Shown here: positions 60,224-64,000 of the stretch, in pieces
Layout of the letters: every line of letters starts with the position of its first letter
How positions within the stretch are numbered: the first letter of the stretch is position 1
Translations under genes and position numbers: made by a program
Source: Bartonella fuyuanensis
GTDB lineage: Bacteria; Pseudomonadota; Alphaproteobacteria; Rhizobiales; Rhizobiaceae
NCBI RefSeq assembly: GCF_014197255.1
Contig: NZ_JACIFE010000002.1
Coordinates: 62,001-126,000 of the forward strand
DNA length: 64,000 bases
Reading direction: 5' to 3'
Notes under the pieces: model-generated
Told to the model about the DNA's origin: nothing
Databases searched by the model: none
What the model saw: the letters and a program-made list of their open reading frames with translations, nothing else

Positions 60224-60625
60224 GAATCTATATTATGCAGATCAGATGTAAAAATACTTAGGTATTTTTATTAATATATTTCAATAAATATCAATTTTTA
60301 AAAATAATTACTTCATTTCAGAATTTGTCTCATGAAAAAATTATTAAATATTTGATTTAATGATTTTTATGCGGGAATTTTTATGAAAAAGGTATTATAT
60401 TTTCTTAAATTTTAACAGTGGAATATATCTATAGTATGCATATCATATATAAAAATACTTAGGTATTTTTATATATTTCAATAAATATCAATTTTTAAAA
60501 AATGATTACTTCACTTAAAATTTTATCTCATGAAAAAATTATTAAATATTTGATTTAATGATTTTTATGCGGGAATTTTTATGAAAAAAGTATTATGTTT
60601 TCTTAAATTTTAACAATGGAATATA
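60224..60625 (+). repeat. Tandem duplication of about 200 bp upstream of the hemin-binding gene
   Basis: Copy 1 (60224-60420) and copy 2 (60421-60625) share long matches: AAAAATACTTAGGTATTTTT, TTCAATAAATATCAATTTTT, TCTCATGAAAAAATTATTAA, TTTATGCGGGAATTTTTATG and TTTTCTTAAATTTTAACA. Period about 201 bases, with a few substitutions and small indels. Each copy begins with the perfect palindrome AAAAATAC-TTAG-GTATTTTT (60250-60269, 60451-60470). No gene lies in it. Confidence 0.85.
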
Positions 60626-60859
60626 TCTATTATTATATATAATATTATATAAATTATTAATTATTAATAATATTTTAAAAGTTATTAAAATTTATTTGAT
60701 AAAATTTAATTTTGATGTAATGATATATTTTTATAGTAATATATTTAAATGTGACTATAAAGGAGTACATGTGATTTTTAAGCATAAAATTTTATAAAAC
60801 TTTATTTTTCTAAATGTTATTTTTGATTATATTTAAATTTAGCAATGAGGTATAATTTT
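60626..60859. promoter_or_regulatory. Promoter region of the hemin-binding gene
   Basis: Extremely AT-rich leader. TATAAT-like elements are too many to choose from. GAGG at 60847-60850 lies nine bases before the ATG at 60860. In Bartonella, hbp genes are known to be controlled by heme and iron through regulators such as Irr; I cannot point to the exact operator here. Confidence 0.4.
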
Positions 60860-61765
60860 ATGAATACAAAATTTATAACAGCCTCCGTTTTTTCTTTGGT
60901 TTCATCTTCTATAGTACAAGCGGCAGATGTGGTGGCTCGCGAAGAGCTAGTACATGGTACTGCAGAAGTTGTTGCTTCTTCACCTTTTTCTTGGGCGGGT
61001 TTTTATTTTGGGGGTCAAGTTGGTGGCTTTTCAAGTAAAATCTCCGCACTAATGCCTGATGGTGATATTCCTCTTTATCCTGATGAGGCGAGTAAAAGTA
61101 AAACATGGGTATCCGTCGAGAAACAGTATGTGCCTGATCTTTCTGGATTCGTTGGTGGTCTTTATGCGGGTATAAATTTTGATCTCGGTAATAATTTTAT
61201 TGTGGGAATTGATTCAGATATTCTTTTGACGGAAAAAAAGAATACAAAAACTATCCTTTTGTCGGAAAAAAAGAATACAAAAACAAAGTTTCAGATTAAT
61301 GAATCTGGAGCTGTTGGCTTGGGTACTGAGGGAACTGATACTGAGCATAAAAGTCACAAAAGGGTAAGCTTTGATGCAGAGCATACAGAAGAAATAGAAG
61401 AAAAGGATAATGTAGCTTATAATCATACTTTAAAGCAAAAATGGACTGGTGCCACACGAATGCGTGTTGGGTTTTCTGCTCATCGTGTGATGCCTTATAT
61501 TGCTGGTGGCGTTACTTATGGAAAATTTCAGGATGTTATGTCAGTAGTATTTGCAGGATCTGAGCCTTTAAAAGCAATATCGGATGCGACAGAGACGATG
61601 ATTGGCTATACTCTTGGGGGTGGCGTTGACTTTGCAATGGCAGATAATCTTGTTTTACGTGCAGAATATCGTTACTCAGATTTTGGTAAAAAGAAATTTA
61701 AAGACGATATTGAAGTTAAGTATAAGACGAATGATTTTCGTGCAGGAATAGCTTACAAATTTTAG
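60860..61765 (+). CDS. Hemin-binding protein / Omp31-like outer-membrane barrel
   Basis: 301 residues from the ATG at 60860 (the ATG at 60845 overlaps the ribosome-binding site). Signal peptide FITASVFSLVSSSIVQA, then ADVV. The mature N-terminus FSWAGFYFGGQVGGFSSK and the end YRYSDFGKKKF...FRAGIAYKF are typical of the Omp25/Omp31/Hbp barrel family of Bartonella and Brucella. An extracellular-loop-like region holds an imperfect tandem repeat (EKKNTKTILLSEKKNTKT, coded near 61231-61284). Hbp proteins bind heme at the surface; which Hbp paralogue this is cannot be told. Confidence 0.88.
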   Translation: MNTKFITASVFSLVSSSIVQAADVVAREELVHGTAEVVASSPFSWAGFYFGGQVGGFSSKISALMPDGDIPLYPDEASKSKTWVSVEKQYVPDLSGFVGGLYAGINFDLGNNFIVGIDSDILLTEKKNTKTILLSEKKNTKTKFQINESGAVGLGTEGTDTEHKSHKRVSFDAEHTEEIEEKDNVAYNHTLKQKWTGATRMRVGFSAHRVMPYIAGGVTYGKFQDVMSVVFAGSEPLKAISDATETMIGYTLGGGVDFAMADNLVLRAEYRYSDFGKKKFKDDIEVKYKTNDFRAGIAYKF

Positions 61766-61799
61766 TTTTTGTGAGATTAAAGTAGGTTAGTAGTTTAAG

Positions 61800-61832
61800 A
61801 GGTCCTATCTTTGGTAGGGCCTTTGTTTTTTT
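61800..61832 (+). terminator. Rho-independent terminator of the hemin-binding gene
   Basis: AGGTCCTA (61800-61807) pairs with TAGGGCCT (61815-61822) including one G-U pair, with a 7-base loop, followed by TTGTTTTTTT. It lies 35 bases past the stop. A textbook terminator. Confidence 0.88.
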
Positions 61833-62262
61833 AAATTTTATGCATTGTAAATGCTATTTTATAGTGAAAAAAAGAGGCTTTGACTTTGAATGACGATGAG
61901 AAAGGAAGGGAGCGTTATCTGGATTGTTAATGGTTAAGAATAAGCAATTTTTAGTTTACAAGGTGTGGATGAAGTATTTGTTTGCGAAGAAAGAATGATT
62001 CGTTTTTCATATTATTACAGTTTCATTTGATGATATCATTATAGATTTGTGAAAAGTAAATCCAAAGATAATTATCTTCTAAATAATAAGAAATTGAAGT
62101 TTTCATCGGTTGGTGCGACGGCGGTGCACCTATTTTTTCTTTATTTAGAATTCTCTACGCTATCACCTGATTGCGCGTTTTACTTTTTTATATATTTATA
62201 ACTAACTGTTTTTATTTGATTTTATTTATAAAATTGCCTTTTGTATATAATCTTGCTATCAA
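61833..62262. other. Spacer with tRNA-end-like sequence
   Basis: No gene. Near 62110-62130 a GC-rich string (TTGGTGCGACGGCGGTGCACC) resembles the 3' end of the tRNA-Leu gene as read on this strand (GTGGTGCGGACGGCGGGAC at 62372-62390). It may be a broken partial copy of the tRNA end. The rest is AT-rich. Confidence 0.4.
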
Positions 62263-62334
62263 ATGAAATCGCTCCAAGTGCGATTCAAAAGGTGGTTTAG
62301 AAGGTGGTTTAGAAGGTGGTTTAATTTTTTCTAA
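62263..62334 (+). other. Tiny frame with Arg-Trp-Phe repeats (23 codons) on a 12-bp tandem repeat
   Basis: The DNA carries 2.75 copies of the 12-mer GGTGGTTTAGAA (62291-62323). A frame from ATG 62263 to TAA 62332 crosses it and reads MKSLQV, then RFKRWFRRWFRRWF, then NFF: a strongly cationic, Trp-rich peptide. A TATAAT lies at 62246-62251, which would start RNA only a few bases before the ATG. No Shine-Dalgarno is seen. Coding is unproven; the repeat itself is certain. Confidence 0.35.
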
Positions 62335-62372
62335 TTTCTAATACTGAAAAATAAGGGGAAATCCACATATCG

Positions 62373-62458
62373 TGGTGCGGACGGCGGGACTTGAACCCGC
62401 AAGGCCTTTAGCCGGCAGATTTTAAGTCTGCTATGTTTACCGTTTTCATCACGTCCGC
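62373..62458 (-). tRNA. tRNA-Leu (anticodon UAA)
   Basis: Read on the minus strand: acceptor GCGGACG pairs with CGTCCGC, the anticodon stem-loop is GCAGA-CTTAAAA-TCTGC with anticodon TAA, a long variable arm suits a class II tRNA, the T arm is GCGGG-TTCAAGT-CCCGC, discriminator A, and CCA is encoded (62373-62375). The gene stands alone on this strand between the Hbp gene and ilvA. Confidence 0.95.
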
Positions 62459-62603
62459 GATAAGAGTTCTCTCATAAGCTATATCTTTTATTGAATCAAG
62501 AATTAATGACAAAAGAAATTTTTTTTGTTTTTTTAGTGAAATTTTGACTGACAATAGTTTCGTTTATAGCTAGAAAAAGTCTTAATAATATACAAAGCAT
62601 GAA

Positions 62604-63881
62604 ATGATTAATGTTATGGGTAAATTTATTCAAGCCGTTACAAAAGCGATGGGGGAATTGCAGCACGTGTTTGCTGAAACGCCACTTCAAAAAAATGATT
62701 TTCTTAGTCAAAAGTATGATGCAGAAATTTATTTGAAGCGTGAAGATTTAACACCAGTGCGGTCTTATAAGATTCGTGGTGCTTTCAACTTTGTTTCAGA
62801 AATGCTTAGCAGTATATCGCTAGATTCTGTATTTGTTTGCGCGTCAGCGGGAAATCATGCTCAAGGTCTTTCATTTGTTTGTCGTTATTTTAAACGTAAA
62901 GGCGTGATTTTTATGCCTATGACAACGCCACAACAGAAAATTGAGAAGACGCGTATTTTTGGTGAAGAGTTTATTGATATTCGTTTGGTTGGTGAAACAT
63001 TTGATCAATGTTATAAAGCTGCGCAATCTTTTGTCGTCGAGAGCGGGGGTGTGATGGCACCCCCTTTTGATGATATTCGCATTATTACGGGGCAGGCAAC
63101 AGTGCTCTGCGAAGCTGCTTTGCAATGGAAAAAACTCAATGGAGAAGGTGAGCCAAATTTAATGATTGTGCCGGTAGGAGGGGGGGGATTGGCAAGTGGG
63201 GTGAGTAAGTTTTTACGTGAATATGGTTGGAATACAAAGCTTTGTTTTGTAGAGCCGCAAGGAGCTGCAAGTTTGCTTGCTTGTTTGAAGGGTGGAAAAC
63301 GTGTTAAACTGGAAAGTATCGATACATTCGTAGATGGTGCTGCGGTGGCTGAAATTGGTGCACTAAATTATACAATTTTAAAGCAATTTTCTCCTGATTG
63401 TGTCATTACAGTTCCTGAAAATCGCGTTTGTTCTACGATGGTTGAAATGCTTAATATTGAAGGTGTGGTTCTTGAACCGGCAGGTGCTTTATCGATTGAT
63501 GCACTGAATAGTATTCCTCCTCGAGAGTTAAAGGGCAAAAAAATTCTTCTCGTTATTTCAGGAGGTAATTTTGATTTTGAGCGTTTGCCAGAAATTAAAG
63601 AGCGTTCTTTACGTTTTCAAGGCTTGAGAAAATATTTTATTTTTAGTTTTCCACAACAGCCTGGTGCATTGCGTCATTTTCTTTCTACATTATCACCGGA
63701 TGATGATATTGTGCGTTTTGAATATCTTAAGAAATCAGCGAAAAATTTTGGTTCTGTATTGATTGCGATTGAAACAAAAAAATACGGTAATTTTTGTCTT
63801 TTAGAGGAAAAATTTCAAGCGTTAGGTTGGCACTATCGTGATATTACTAACGATCAAACATTATTTGATTTTGTTATTTGA
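62604..63881 (+). CDS. ilvA: Threonine ammonia-lyase (threonine dehydratase)
   Basis: PLP enzyme that converts threonine to 2-oxobutyrate, the first step of isoleucine synthesis. 425 residues from ATG 62604 (ATG 62616 is also possible). PLP-binding Lys56 lies in SYKIRGAFNF; SAGNHAQG binds the substrate; the phosphate loop is PVGGGGLASG; a regulatory ACT-like domain follows from about residue 335 (YFIFSFPQQPGALRHFL). This single-ACT form resembles the shorter IlvA class. No ribosome-binding site is obvious. No other isoleucine gene is nearby. Confidence 0.93.
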   Translation: MINVMGKFIQAVTKAMGELQHVFAETPLQKNDFLSQKYDAEIYLKREDLTPVRSYKIRGAFNFVSEMLSSISLDSVFVCASAGNHAQGLSFVCRYFKRKGVIFMPMTTPQQKIEKTRIFGEEFIDIRLVGETFDQCYKAAQSFVVESGGVMAPPFDDIRIITGQATVLCEAALQWKKLNGEGEPNLMIVPVGGGGLASGVSKFLREYGWNTKLCFVEPQGAASLLACLKGGKRVKLESIDTFVDGAAVAEIGALNYTILKQFSPDCVITVPENRVCSTMVEMLNIEGVVLEPAGALSIDALNSIPPRELKGKKILLVISGGNFDFERLPEIKERSLRFQGLRKYFIFSFPQQPGALRHFLSTLSPDDDIVRFEYLKKSAKNFGSVLIAIETKKYGNFCLLEEKFQALGWHYRDITNDQTLFDFVI

Positions 63882-64000
63882 GGGACTAAAATTTTACTAA
63901 AACAAGAGATATAACAATAAAATGCATTTTTTATTTTGCGTTATTTAAAATGTCAAGGGGTTTTCTTGCTTGGGTTCTTGAGTGGAGAGTTTTGCTGATT
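63882..64000. other. End of window, non-coding
   Basis: About 120 bases past ilvA. No complete gene or clear terminator is seen. Confidence 0.4.

Overview
The window is a low-GC alphaproteobacterial chromosome segment that looks like Bartonella. The housekeeping genes follow Rhizobiales order (rpsF-rpsR-DUF2232-rplI-dnaB; fabD-fabG-acpP-fabF-mltG-gmk; lptF-lptG-lptD-surA-pdxA-rsmA; serS-pcm-nlpD-yajC). They are interrupted by long AT-rich spacers, dead genes, a cluster of AIDA/pertactin-like autotransporters and a hemin-binding-protein (Omp31-like) gene, all typical of Bartonella. The species cannot be fixed by reading alone.

Layout. 0.3-4.8 kb (minus): dnaB, rplI, a DUF2232 membrane protein, rpsR, rpsF, with a clear terminator after rpsR. 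5.1-11.5 kb (plus): a PAP2 phosphatase, then fatty-acid synthesis genes (fabD, fabG, acpP, fabF), mltG and gmk. 11.6-19.1 kb (minus): an outer-membrane biogenesis operon (lptF, lptG, lptD, surA) running into pdxA and rsmA. 19.5-21.6 kb: holC, two small membrane proteins and an MHS-type MFS transporter. 22.2-33.6 kb (plus): three tandem autotransporters. The first has a triplicated passenger. The first and third share a 1.1-kb 3' block, including the beta-barrel and part of the 3' flank, that reads as identical. 33.8-34.9 kb: remnant of an integrated element, with a complete XRE antitoxin, a beheaded HigB-type toxin and a truncated P4-type integrase joined in one frame. 35.4-40 kb: ndk, pgsA, uvrC, rlmJ. 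40-49.9 kb: a spacer with a tatC pseudogene, then serS, pcm, nlpD, yajC, an Mth938-domain gene and an NDUFAF6-like squalene/phytoene-synthase-family gene. 50-57 kb: fossil of a type ISP restriction-modification (helicase-methylase) gene, then ybhN-like, ybaL-like and fused secDF (minus). 57.5-62 kb: a large MscS-family channel, a small periplasmic protein, a tandem duplication and the hemin-binding porin gene. 62.4-63.9 kb: tRNA-Leu(UAA) and ilvA.

Themes. Several genes share cell-envelope work: Lpt/SurA machinery builds the outer membrane and helps barrels fold, SecDF/YajC drives export, and the autotransporters and Hbp are surface products. The segment also shows reductive evolution. tatC is dead just upstream of serS. 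The usual neighbours yicC, pepA, surE and tatAB are missing from their expected slots, and secDF sits away from yajC. Against this decay, the autotransporter cluster shows recent copying of one barrel and expansion of a passenger. I did not find a clearly new multi-gene system; the strongest unusual items are the shared autotransporter 3' block, the gene fossils, the int-toxin chimera and a tiny Arg/Trp-repeat reading frame beside the tRNA.
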